Positions 43,833 to 52,130 of a stretch of DNA of 64,000 bases are shown here, one piece after another. The translations under genes and the position numbers were made by a program. Source of the stretch: Streptomyces sp. NBC_00306. Its GTDB lineage: Bacteria > Actinomycetota > Actinomycetes > Streptomycetales > Streptomycetaceae. The stretch is from the NCBI RefSeq assembly GCF_036169555.1, contig NZ_CP108032.1, positions 7,812,001-7,876,000 of the forward strand, in the 5' to 3' direction. Position 1 is the first letter of the stretch. Each line of letters starts with the position of its first letter. The notes under the pieces are model-generated. The model ran no database searches and was not told where the DNA came from. It saw only the letters and a list, made by a program, of their open reading frames with translations.

Positions 43833-44228
43833 TCACGCGACGGCGGTGCCTTCGAGCTCGACCATCAGGGTCGGGATCGCCAGCCGCGCTACTCCGAGCA
43901 TCGTGGTGGCCGGCGCCACCCTGGCCGCGCCCAACCGCCCCGCCAGCTCGCCATAGTGCTGGAAGAGCAGATCGACGTCGGTCGTGCAGACATTGAGCCG
44001 CACGAGGTTTGCGAGCGACATGCCGGCTTCGCCGAGCACTGCCTCCAGGTTGTCGAGGCTCAGCGCCAACTGCGCCGCCATGTCGCCGTCGTGCCGGGGA
44101 TTGCCGTCGTCGCTCATCGCGGTCTGGCCCGAGATGTACAGGGTTCGTGTGTGCCCGGAGACGACCTCGCCCTGGTTGAATCCCAACTCCGCCGACCACG
44201 TCACCGGGTTGACCGCCGTTCGTTCCAT
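43833..44228 (-). CDS. RidA-family protein
   Basis: 131 aa from ATG 44228; a GTG six bases upstream (44234) has GGAG at an ideal distance, giving VAMERT. NPVTWSAELGFNQGEVVSGHTRTLYISGQTAM, MAAQLALSLDNLEAVLGEAGMS, VRLNVCTTDVDLL and ATTMLGVARLAIPTLMVELEGTAV are the YjgF/RidA pattern. The usual catalytic Arg (R-x-x-x-x-V/A near P-x-R) reads as APATTM, so the deaminase Arg may be missing and activity is doubtful. Diverges from a WYL regulator gene with 135 bp between, a usual regulator-target pair. Confidence 0.85.
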   Translation of the reverse strand: MERTAVNPVTWSAELGFNQGEVVSGHTRTLYISGQTAMSDDGNPRHDGDMAAQLALSLDNLEAVLGEAGMSLANLVRLNVCTTDVDLLFQHYGELAGRLGAARVAPATTMLGVARLAIPTLMVELEGTAVA

Positions 44229-44363
44229 TGCCACGTCAGCTCCATTCGATGCGTCAGAAGTACGTCGTCCAGCGGCTCGACAGCCGCCCATCCTTGACGT
44301 CGCGGTGAAAGCCTCCCAACGAATCACGACATCGCACGTCATGTATTCCGCTAGAGTCTTTGT

Positions 44364-45338
44364 ATGCGCGCCAACCGGCTGGTATCGCTGGTGCTGCTAT
44401 TGCGCCAGCGCGGTCGGCTGTCCGCGACCACGCTCGCCCGGGAGCTGGACGTATCGACCCGCACCGTGCTGCGCGACATGGAGGCGCTGTCCGCGGCCGG
44501 CGTCCCGGTCTACGCCGAACGCGGCCGGTACGGCGGATTCGCATTGTTGCCCGGCTTCCAGACACAGCTCACCGGACTGAACCACGACGAGGCGCTCGCC
44601 CTGCTGGTCGCCGGATCACGTCGCGGCGCGCAGGTGTTCGGCCTCGGATCGGCACTCGCTTCCGCCATGCTCAAGGTGGTTGACGCCCTGCCCGAAAGCC
44701 ATCGGGACACTGCGGCCGGTGTGGCCGAGCGATTGCTCATCGACCCCGAGACCGACCTCCTCTCGCGCCGCTCGGTCGCCGAGGAGGTGCCCGACACCAT
44801 AGTGGCCGAGGTCCGGCGCGCCGTGCTCGCCGGACACAAGCTGCGCATCCGCTACGCGGCCGCGGGCCAGACACCGAAGTGGCGCACGGTGGACCCGATA
44901 GGCCTGGTCACCGTACGCGACCAGGGCTATCTGCTGGCCACGAGGTCCGGCGCGGACCGCACCTACCGGTTGTCCCGGGTGTCGGCCGCCGAGGAACTCC
45001 CCGAACCCGCACAGCGAGCAGACCGGGTCGACCTCGACCGGGCCTGGCAGGAGCGCAGCGTGCAGTTCCGCACCGGCGGCGACCAGGTCACCGTCGTGGT
45101 GCGGGTGGATCCGGCGCGGCGGGAGGACCTGGTGGGCACCGCACTGGCCGTACGGGCCGAGGAAGTCGACGCGGACGGCCGACTGCGACTGGAGGTGACC
45201 TTCCAGGATGAGAGGCACGCCGAATGGGCACTGTGGCAGCTCGCCACGAACGCTGAAGCCCTGGCCCCGCAGTGGTTGCGCACCTCGCTGCGCAACCGTG
45301 CCGCCGCGATCGCCACCTGTTACGAAGCGTCTCCCTGA
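44364..45338 (+). CDS. DeoR-like helix-turn-helix regulator with WYL domain
   Basis: 324 aa. HTH: RLVSLVLLLRQRGRLSATTLARELDVSTRTVLRDMEALSAAGVPVYAERGRYGGF. WYL domain begins after a linker: RIRYAAAGQTPKWRTVDPIGLVTVRDQGYLLATRSGADRTYRLSRV; the signature W-Y-L residues here read G-Y-L. The C-terminal WCX extension VTVVVRVDPARREDLVG, then WALWQLATNAEALAPQWLR completes it. WYL proteins sense ligands or nucleic acids. Adjacent RidA is the likely regulated gene. Confidence 0.9.
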   Translation: MRANRLVSLVLLLRQRGRLSATTLARELDVSTRTVLRDMEALSAAGVPVYAERGRYGGFALLPGFQTQLTGLNHDEALALLVAGSRRGAQVFGLGSALASAMLKVVDALPESHRDTAAGVAERLLIDPETDLLSRRSVAEEVPDTIVAEVRRAVLAGHKLRIRYAAAGQTPKWRTVDPIGLVTVRDQGYLLATRSGADRTYRLSRVSAAEELPEPAQRADRVDLDRAWQERSVQFRTGGDQVTVVVRVDPARREDLVGTALAVRAEEVDADGRLRLEVTFQDERHAEWALWQLATNAEALAPQWLRTSLRNRAAAIATCYEASP

Positions 45339-45547
45339 GCGCGGCCTGCTCGACCGGGAGGGGTGCCGCGGTACATGCGGCGGGGCCATCGAGGTTCCGG
45401 ACGTCCAACACGAACCCGGACCCGGATGGCAACTGCGGATTCCTCTCCGGAGAGGTTCCCAGGTGATCAATACCCGCGGCGGTCCCGGAGCGCGCACCGG
45501 GACAAAACCGCTGTCCTGCCGGTGCCGTGCATCCCTAAGATCACGTC

Positions 45548-46033
45548 ATGACTGCCGACGCCCCGCTCACCCGAGAGTCGTTCCGACGCCTCCAGCCCAT
45601 CAGTGCGCCCAGGCCGATGCCCCAAGTGCCTGACCGTGTCTGGACCGACCAGGACTGGGACCGCATCCGGCACGGATATCGAGCCCGGGACATGGACGAG
45701 AAGTGGAATGTCTTCACCGAAGGCGATGTCCTCTTCGTGCACCGGAGTTGGACCGGGTACGGCATCTACCAGGCCTCCTTCGCCCCTGTGCCCGGCGGTG
45801 GAATCCACATGGTCTCCGCTGTGGTGGAGTCGGATGCGCAGCTCTATCGGAGCAGGGGCGATGAGTCCGACCGCCTGATGCTGGAGCTGGTCATCAGCGC
45901 GATCGTCCTGGGCGAGCCGGCTGCCGACCTCAGGGCCGGACTTGTGGAGCTGACTGCTCGGGCTTCGGGAAATGGCGACCTGTACTCGGGTGTGGTGGAG
46001 CACAGCGCTCTGGGACTGCGCTCCGGTTCGTGA
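45548..46033 (+). CDS. Conserved hypothetical protein
   Basis: 161 aa. ESFRRLQPISAPRPM, DRVWTDQDWDRIRHGYRARDMDEKWNVFTEGDVLFVHRSWTGYGIYQASFAPV is a run common to a family of Streptomyces proteins that carry M-D-E-K-W and H-R-S-W-T-G. No signal or membrane helix. Function unknown; the name of the domain is not recalled. Single gene. Confidence 0.75.
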   Translation: MTADAPLTRESFRRLQPISAPRPMPQVPDRVWTDQDWDRIRHGYRARDMDEKWNVFTEGDVLFVHRSWTGYGIYQASFAPVPGGGIHMVSAVVESDAQLYRSRGDESDRLMLELVISAIVLGEPAADLRAGLVELTARASGNGDLYSGVVEHSALGLRSGS

Positions 46034-46305
46034 GTTCGCAGCCGGGCGCGTGCTGTCACGGCCTCGGGCCATGTGACGGGATCACGCGTCGCGGACGCGG
46101 GAGCTCGCAGTGAGCGTGCACGAACGCTCCGGTGCCGTTTGAACTCTGTCTCTGCTTGGTTGCGACCCTTGTACGCGGCGAGCGGAGGGGCCCTACCAGC
46201 CGAGCGTTGTCTCGCGAGCGCCGCGCGACAGGACGCATGGTCCCCGCTCACGCGGGAGACGAGGCCACCGTGCGTCGGGTGAGGCTCTTCCATCCGCTGG
46301 GTGAG

Positions 46306-46755
46306 TCAGTCGCCGGTGTCCAGGCCGCTGGCGCGGGCGATGCCGTCCAGTTCCTCGTCGACCGCCTGCTGCTCGGTGATCTGGCGGTGGAGATCGGCGC
46401 GGAACTCCGCGAGCTTCTCCGGATCGTTCGCGACCTCGGCGGTGACGACCGCGTAGCCCGTACTGCCGTCGGGGCCGGGCAGTTCCACCACGTGGTGGTC
46501 CATACGGCCGGTCGTCAGGATCGCCATGACGGCGAGGAACTCGCGCTGGACATCGGGCGTGAACGTGTCCCGGCCGCCCGCCTCGAACGTGCCCGGCTGG
46601 CCGTCGGACAGCATGTGCGCGAGTTCGTCCACGGCCTCCTCCAGCGTGGCGAACTGTTGCGGATCCATCCGGGCCTTCACCGATTCCAGGTAGAGCGAGG
46701 CCAGGTCGAGCCCGTCGTCCGGCGTCTCCGGTGCATTGTCGTCGTTGTCCATCAC
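46306..46755 (-). CDS. Hypothetical acidic protein
   Basis: 149 aa: MMDNDDNAPETPDDGLDLASLYLESVKARMDPQQFATLEEAVDELAHML, then REFLAVMAILTTGRMDHHVVELPG and LHRQITEQQAVDEELDGIARASG. Highly acidic, helical, cytoplasmic. No recognised family. Convergent with the previous gene. Confidence 0.65.
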   Translation of the reverse strand: MMDNDDNAPETPDDGLDLASLYLESVKARMDPQQFATLEEAVDELAHMLSDGQPGTFEAGGRDTFTPDVQREFLAVMAILTTGRMDHHVVELPGPDGSTGYAVVTAEVANDPEKLAEFRADLHRQITEQQAVDEELDGIARASGLDTGD

Positions 46756-47085
46756 CCCACCCTGGTCCCGGAGCCCGCCGCGCGTCCAGTTGCGGTGATC
46801 GACAACACCCTTGTGCCCCGTTTTCGGGGTCGGCTCCCGGCAGCGTCAGGAGTCAGGAGCAGGGGCGCACCCGCGCCGCGTGGAGCCGGTCCGCCACCGT
46901 GCACGGCGGAGCCGCGGACCGCGATGGTCGTGGCCGGGTCCGCGACGGTCGTGGCCGGTCCGCACGGACAAGCGATGTGATCACTCGATCGTGAGTTGTT
47001 CCACACACGGGTCCGGCGTGACGGGACGCTGGGAAGGACGGCGCACGACCGGCGCCGCACTGTCGTGCTGCGGGTGGGGGATGGG
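46756..47085. other. Gap upstream of the isoprenoid module
   Basis: 330 bp, divergent. Two imperfect direct repeats of about 20 bp (gcgatggtcgtggccgggtc; gcgacggtcgtggccggtc) at 46921-46960. These may be promoter-proximal repeats of the downstream operon. Confidence 0.5.
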
Positions 47086-47364
47086 ATGACGCATGGAGCG
47101 GGACGTCGTGGGGGACCGGAGGAGAAGGCGTTGCTGCTGGCGGCCGGGCTGGCCGATCTGGCGGTGAGCACCGTGGGTTCGGCGCTGGGGACGGTGCGGG
47201 GGCTGTTGCGCCGTTCGGACGCCGCGGAGCTGGCGGCGGAGGCCGAGCACGATCTGGTGGCGCGCGGGCGCCTGGTCGTGGACCGGTACGCGGCTGTCCC
47301 TCCGGCCCACCTGGAGATTCTCGCCCGGCATGCCCTGGCCCGGCGGGCCGGCGATGATGTCTGA
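47086..47364 (+). CDS. Small helical protein coupled to polyprenyl synthase
   Basis: 92 aa from ATG 47086 (MTHGAGRRGGPEEKALLLAAG); a longer upstream reading starting 46996 is less likely. Two predicted amphipathic or hydrophobic helices: EKALLLAAGLADLAVSTVGSALGTVRGLL and AAELAAEAEHDLVARGRLVVDRYAAV. Ends LARRAGDDV. Its stop overlaps the start of the synthase gene by eight bases (ATGTCTGA), strong translational coupling. Unknown family; a partner or membrane tether of the synthase is inferred. Confidence 0.7.
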   Translation: MTHGAGRRGGPEEKALLLAAGLADLAVSTVGSALGTVRGLLRRSDAAELAAEAEHDLVARGRLVVDRYAAVPPAHLEILARHALARRAGDDV

Positions 47365-48409
47365 CCGGTGGGAGCCGGCAGCCTTCAAGGCCCGTGTCGA
47401 CGAGGTGCTGCACCACTTCGTCGCCCAGGAGGCCGAGCAGCTGTGGGCGATCGACGAGGTCCTCGGCCCGGTGGCGGAGCAGCTGGAGACCGCGGTCAAG
47501 GACGGCAAGCGGCTGCGGGCGGCGTTCTGCTACTGGGGCTGGCGCGCGGTGGGCCAGCCCGACAGCGATGCGCTGGTTCGGGCGGCGGCCTCCATGGAAC
47601 TGGTGCATGCCGCAGCGGTGGTGCACGACGATCTCATCGACGACAGTCCGTTACGGCACGGCCGGCCCACGGCACACATCGCGCTGCGCGGCGCTGTGGG
47701 CCGGCGTCCGGATGATGTGGAGGCCGCCAGGTCACTGGCGATGCTGGTGGGGGACCTGCTGATGTCGCTGGCCGGGCAGTTGTTCGCCACCAGCGGTCTG
47801 CCCGCCGCGTATCTGGCACGGGCCCGGCCGCTGTGGTCGTTGCTGGCACGGGAGCTGATCGCGGGCGAGTGCCTGGAGATCCTGCGTACCGGGGCCGATC
47901 CGGACATGGCGTCGTCGCTGAAGGTGATCCGGTACAAGACCGCCAAGTACACCGTCGAGCAGCCGCTGTTGATCGGCGGCGTCCTGGCGGGGGCCGGTGA
48001 GAGGCTGCGCGGGGGCTATTCCGCGTACGGGCTGCCGTTGGGCGAGGCGTTCCAGCTGCGGGACGATCTGCTCGGCCTCTTCGGAGACCCGCAACGCACC
48101 GGCAAGGACGACGCCGACGATGTGCGCGGCCACCGGCCCACGGCCCTGCTGGCGGAGACCTGGCGCCTCGCCGGCGACGACGAGCGGAAGCAGCTGCGCG
48201 CCGTCCTGGGCAGACACGATCTGGACGCGGAGGGGCTGGACGCGGTGCGCGAGCTGATGCGTCGGCTCAAGACCCCCGACCGTATCGAAGCCATGATCAG
48301 CGCGCGGGTCGAGGAGGCCCTCGACGCTCTGCACGAGGTGGACGCGCCAGCGCACGCCGCCGCCGCCCTGACCGCGCTGGCGCATTCGGCGGCGGTCCGC
48401 TTGTCCTGA
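47357..48409 (+). CDS. Polyprenyl diphosphate synthase
   Basis: 350 aa from ATG 47357 (MSDRWEPAAF). First Asp-rich motif VHDDLIDDS at about 95 and second DDLLGLFGD at about 232, with KRLRAAF upstream and RYKTAKYT as the lysine-binding segment. It should condense isopentenyl diphosphate onto an allylic primer; chain length depends on residues before the first motif (AASMELVHAAAVV), which have no bulky block, so C20 or longer is likely. Coupled to the 92-aa gene and followed 92 bp later by a DUF2236 oxygenase, suggesting a dedicated isoprenoid pathway. Confidence 0.92.
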   Translation: MSDRWEPAAFKARVDEVLHHFVAQEAEQLWAIDEVLGPVAEQLETAVKDGKRLRAAFCYWGWRAVGQPDSDALVRAAASMELVHAAAVVHDDLIDDSPLRHGRPTAHIALRGAVGRRPDDVEAARSLAMLVGDLLMSLAGQLFATSGLPAAYLARARPLWSLLARELIAGECLEILRTGADPDMASSLKVIRYKTAKYTVEQPLLIGGVLAGAGERLRGGYSAYGLPLGEAFQLRDDLLGLFGDPQRTGKDDADDVRGHRPTALLAETWRLAGDDERKQLRAVLGRHDLDAEGLDAVRELMRRLKTPDRIEAMISARVEEALDALHEVDAPAHAAAALTALAHSAAVRLS

Positions 48410-48501
48410 TCACTGGACGCCGGGCTGCACCAGCCCGTGTCGTCCGTACCGGCCGCGGCCGGGCTGTCGTGAATGACCCGTTGATGACGAGGAGTTCTGC
48501 C

Positions 48502-49665
48502 ATGACGTACACCGAGGCTTCGATGGATGCCCTGCGGCTGGCCGGTGACGAACTCGCCGACGCCACCGTCGCGACCCTCTTCGAGCGCGGGGAGGTGGGC
48601 ACGTTCAACTCCCTCATGCGCTACGTGTCCACCGCCGGTGCCCCCCTGCCGCCCGGGCTGCCCGACGTCGCGCGGGAGTACCTCCAGGCAACCAGCGTCC
48701 CGCCGGCCTGGGTGGACTGGGGAGAGATGGAGAAGGCCCGGCTGTTCTTCATCGACAACAACGTGCACATCTCCACCGCCCTGTCCTTCGCCGCCATGCC
48801 CGCCTGCTACGTCGTCCCCCATGTGGCGAAGCTGCTGTCGGCCACCCACGGACTGAAGTACCCCTCCAAACGGATGGCGGAGACCGGCCAGTTCACCGTC
48901 TACCTGATGCAGCCCGACGCCTTCGAGGCAGGCAGCCGCTTCATCCCCGCCGCCCAGAAGGTCCGTCTCCTGCACGCCTCCATCCGTCACCACCTGAAAC
49001 GTGAAGAGCGCTGGGACACCGCTGCGCTCGGGACGCCGATCTGCCAAGAGGACATGATCGGCGGGCAGATGTTCTTCTCCATGCTCGTCCTCGACAGCCT
49101 GCACCGTCTCGGCATCCATATGTCGCCGGAAGGCGCGGATGCGTACTACTACGCCTGGCGTGTGGTCGGTGCCATGCTCGGCGTCGACCAGGACGCCGTG
49201 CCCAAGACTCTGGACGAGGCCCGCCACTTCCTCGACCTGTACATGATCCGGCACATGGGGCCTTCGGAGGAGGGCGCTCACCTGACCCGTCAGCTCATCG
49301 ACCTCTACGAGGAGATCGTGCCCGGGACGTTCTTCGACCCGATCGTCTCCGCGCTCATCCGCCACCTCGTCGGCGACACCTGCGCGGACTGGCTCGAGGT
49401 GCCCCGCACGCCGTGGGACACCGTGGTCAGGGCGGTGCCACACCTCCTCGGCGTACTGGAGACCATCGAGGACCGTTCACCCCTCGGAGCGTGGGCACTG
49501 GACCGCCTGGGCCACCTCACCACGATCCTCGAGCTGTCCTCCCTCACCCGCGGACGTGTCATGCACTACGCCATCCCCGAACAGCTCAAGAAGGACTACG
49601 GCGTCCCCGGCACAGTGCCGCCTGCCCGTCGGTGGACCCCGCCCCCTGCCACTGTCTCCCCTTGA
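48502..49665 (+). CDS. DUF2236/MpaB-Lcp-like haem oxygenase
   Basis: 387 aa from ATG 48502 (MTYTEASMDALRLAG), GAGGAG upstream. Core: ARLFFIDNNVHISTALSFAAMPACYVVPHVAKLL, FEAGSRFIPAAQKVRLLHASIRHHLKREERWDTAALGTPICQEDMIGGQMFFSMLVLD. The H-A-x-x-R-H segment and the following P-I-x-Q-E-D-x-x-G are the signatures of the Lcp rubber oxygenase/MpaB family, whose members bind haem b via the His and cleave isoprenoid or fatty chains. No signal peptide, so cytoplasmic rather than secreted. Third gene of the module; the synthase product is the obvious candidate substrate. Confidence 0.85.
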   Translation: MTYTEASMDALRLAGDELADATVATLFERGEVGTFNSLMRYVSTAGAPLPPGLPDVAREYLQATSVPPAWVDWGEMEKARLFFIDNNVHISTALSFAAMPACYVVPHVAKLLSATHGLKYPSKRMAETGQFTVYLMQPDAFEAGSRFIPAAQKVRLLHASIRHHLKREERWDTAALGTPICQEDMIGGQMFFSMLVLDSLHRLGIHMSPEGADAYYYAWRVVGAMLGVDQDAVPKTLDEARHFLDLYMIRHMGPSEEGAHLTRQLIDLYEEIVPGTFFDPIVSALIRHLVGDTCADWLEVPRTPWDTVVRAVPHLLGVLETIEDRSPLGAWALDRLGHLTTILELSSLTRGRVMHYAIPEQLKKDYGVPGTVPPARRWTPPPATVSP

Positions 49666-49958
49666 CCTGCGCGGCGAAGCAGCAGGCATTCCGCACCTGG
49701 GACACCCGGCCCGGCGGCACCTCGGGTGGTGACGCAATCCCCGGCGCTATACGTTCGAAGAGGGGCGGCTACGGGCTGTGGCGCGGTATGTCAACGACCT
49801 GTCCTGGGCCCCTGGGAGCCGGAGACTGCGTGCCGGCCGAGGACGCCGGCGAGCAGGTCGGTGCTGGGCTCGGCCCGCCGACGGCAGGGCCGACCAGGGC
49901 GGAGCGGAGGTTCGGCGACGCTGAGCAGTAGCCGCGACTGAACTACCGGAGGTGGCCG

Positions 49959-50705
49959 ATGACGCCCAGCAAGCCGATCGCCGAGAGCCTCGCCGACCAG
50001 ACCGTCGTGGTCATCGGTGCCAGCGCAGGTATGGGACTCGAAACCGCCCGGCGTGTGCGCGCCGCCGGTGGCCAGGTGATCATGGTCGGACGCAATCCCG
50101 AGCGGCTGGAGCGGGCCGCGCTGGAAATCGAGCCTGTGAGTACCGCGGCCTTCGACGCCACCGACACCGACAGGCTCAAGCAGTTCTTCCAGGAGCTGCC
50201 CGGCACGGTCGACCACGTGCTCTCCACGGCCGGCGGCCCCGCATACATGCCCTTGGCCGACATGGACCTCGCGGAGGTCCGCCGCCACTTCGGCGATCGC
50301 CTCGCCATGACGCTCGGGATCGCCCTGCACAGCCGCGACAAGGTCCGGCCCGGAGGCACGCTGCTGTTCATCGGTGGCACAGGCGGCCGCCGTCCCGCCG
50401 TCGGCATGACCATCACGTCCGCGATGACCGCGGCGCTTCCCGCTCTCACCGCCAACCTGGCGCTGGAGCTCGCTCCGATTCGTGTGAACCTCATCGCCGC
50501 CGGATTCGTCGACACGCCCCTGTCCGCCTCATTGCTGGGCGACCAGCTCGAAGCCCGACGCGCGGAGCTGCGTGCGACACTCCCCATCCGCCGCGTCGTC
50601 GGCCCCGAGGACGTCGCCGCTCTGGCCGTACACATCATGTGCAACGAAGCGCTCACGGGCGCGACATACGACATCGATGGCGGCCAGCAACTCCTGTCCC
50701 ACTGA
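49959..50705 (+). CDS. SDR-fold protein lacking the YxxxK dyad
   Basis: 248 aa from ATG 49959, GGAGGTGGCCG upstream. Nucleotide site VVVIGASAGMGLETARRVRAAGG, VLSTAGG (NNAG-equivalent), FIGGTGG (Ser position), and VDTPLSASLLGD. Where classical SDRs have Y-x-x-x-K before the A-A-L helix, this reads GMTITSAMTAALPALTANLALE, i.e. Thr and Thr. Ends with the C-terminal helix GATYDIDGGQQLL. So it binds NAD(P) but may not be an ordinary dehydrogenase. Stands between the isoprenoid module and a methyltransferase. Confidence 0.88.
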   Translation: MTPSKPIAESLADQTVVVIGASAGMGLETARRVRAAGGQVIMVGRNPERLERAALEIEPVSTAAFDATDTDRLKQFFQELPGTVDHVLSTAGGPAYMPLADMDLAEVRRHFGDRLAMTLGIALHSRDKVRPGGTLLFIGGTGGRRPAVGMTITSAMTAALPALTANLALELAPIRVNLIAAGFVDTPLSASLLGDQLEARRAELRATLPIRRVVGPEDVAALAVHIMCNEALTGATYDIDGGQQLLSH

Positions 50706-50848
50706 GCCGCTGTCCTGACGGGGGTGGGCCGAGTCGAGCCAGGAACCGGGGGCGTCCGCACGACGAAGCGTAGGGTCGGTCGGCAGGACGTTGCCGAGAC
50801 GGGAACCCGGGCGGAGCCGGGCGACCGCAGTGACGGAAGGTCGCGAGT

Positions 50849-51526
50849 ATGGCCGGATCGCCGGCACACGACGATGCGGGTGCACCGCCCCCCTGGCAGT
50901 GGCTGGACGACCTGTACGCCGTCCGGCCACCGTGGGAGATCGGACGACCGCAGCAGGCCTTTCTCGAGCTTGCACAATCAGGCGCCATCCGGGGACGAGT
51001 GCTCGACATCGGCTGCGGAACCGGGGAGCACGTGCTCATGTGCCACGACCTCGGCCTCGACGCCACCGGCGTGGACCTGGCGGCCGGCGCGCTACGGGCC
51101 GCGGAGGACAAGGCGCGTCGGCGCGGCGCCACCGTCCGCTTCCTCCATCACGACGCGCGAAGACTGGACGACCTGGGGGAGCAGTTCGACACCGCTCTCG
51201 ACTCGGGCCTGTTCCACATGCTCGATCCGGACGACCGCGCCGCCTTCGCCCACGGCCTTCACGCCGCGCTGCGCCCCGGCGGACGTTACTTCCTGTTGTG
51301 CTTCAGCGACCGGGAACCCGGGAGTCCCGGAGTGCACGGGCCCCACCGCCTGACGCGGCACGACATCACTGTCGCTTTTGCCGACACGCTGCGGATCGAC
51401 TCCCTTGAACCGGCCACGATCGAGTTCACCCTGGATCCGGCGGGCATCCGTGGCTGGCTCGTCGAGATGACGAAGGTCTCCGACCGGGTCGGGCGGACGG
51501 CCGAAGCAGGTCCCGGCGTGCTCTGA
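50849..51526 (+). CDS. Class I SAM-dependent methyltransferase
   Basis: 225 aa from ATG 50849. WQWLDDLYAVRPPWEIGRPQQAFLEL precedes motif I VLDIGCGTGEHVLMCHDLG, then DATGVDLAAGALRAAEDKARRRG, ALDSGLFHMLDPDDR, LRPGGRYFLLCFSDREPG. This W-x-x-x-Y-x-x-x-P-P-W-E entry is that of thiopurine/tellurite TehB-like methyltransferases. Small-molecule substrate, not identified. 143 bp after the SDR gene in the same direction. Confidence 0.9.
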   Translation: MAGSPAHDDAGAPPPWQWLDDLYAVRPPWEIGRPQQAFLELAQSGAIRGRVLDIGCGTGEHVLMCHDLGLDATGVDLAAGALRAAEDKARRRGATVRFLHHDARRLDDLGEQFDTALDSGLFHMLDPDDRAAFAHGLHAALRPGGRYFLLCFSDREPGSPGVHGPHRLTRHDITVAFADTLRIDSLEPATIEFTLDPAGIRGWLVEMTKVSDRVGRTAEAGPGVL

Positions 51527-51586
51527 GCGCATGGGTGCCTGCCCGGTGCGGTGTCGATCGGGATGCGGCTGGACCACGCGTGTGGG

Positions 51587-51946
51587 CTAGGCGGCGGTGC
51601 CTTGGGGGAAGTGGTGGGCTGCGCCGCCGATGGTGAGGCTTGTGCCGGGTGTGGCGGGCAGTGGGGTGCCGGTGATGTGGAGGAGTCGGGCGAGGTGGTC
51701 GGGGATGTTGCGGACGGTGAGGTGGGTGCCGCGGCGGGCGGCGGAGTTTTTCGCGGCGACGAGTGCGCCGATGCCGGAGCAGTCGCAGAAGGAGAGGTCT
51801 CCGAGGTCGATGACCACCTGCCGGTATGCGGTGACTGCTGCGGCGAGTGCCGCGCGGATGTCACCGACGGTGGAGATGTCCAGCTCTCCGGCCAGTTTCA
51901 TTACGGCGTGTCCCGGGCCAGGCCCGGCAGTCGTCGTGATGTCCAT
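51587..51946 (-). CDS. STAS-domain anti-sigma factor antagonist
   Basis: 119 aa from ATG 51946 (MDITTTAGPGPGH), GGGAGG upstream. STAS core: VMKLAGELDISTVGDIRAAL, VVIDLGDLSFCDCSGIGALVAAKNSAARRG. The phosphorylatable Ser of RsbV/SpoIIAA-type proteins is D-S-S-G in classical proteins; here D-C-S-G, with the Ser preserved. It would release an alternative sigma factor by binding an anti-sigma kinase. No kinase or sigma gene is next to it. Confidence 0.9.
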   Translation of the reverse strand: MDITTTAGPGPGHAVMKLAGELDISTVGDIRAALAAAVTAYRQVVIDLGDLSFCDCSGIGALVAAKNSAARRGTHLTVRNIPDHLARLLHITGTPLPATPGTSLTIGGAAHHFPQGTAA

Positions 51947-52130
51947 GTGACTGCCTCCCGCATGTGCGCCGTGGTGTGGCGCGTGACAGCCGTCGCCCCA
52001 GGCCGTGGCCCTTGTCGGACGACCGCTCGACATTCCGACGTGGCATCCATACAAACCGGGCCAGAAGTGATTTGTCCAGAGGTGACGGACCAGTGCCGCC
52101 CGGGCGGTCGATATTGGCATCCTGTGCCGG

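Noticed and set aside
46996..47086. Longer start for the 92-aa protein
   Set aside because: The extra 30 residues are Arg-rich and lack the helical pattern; ATG 47086 is simpler.
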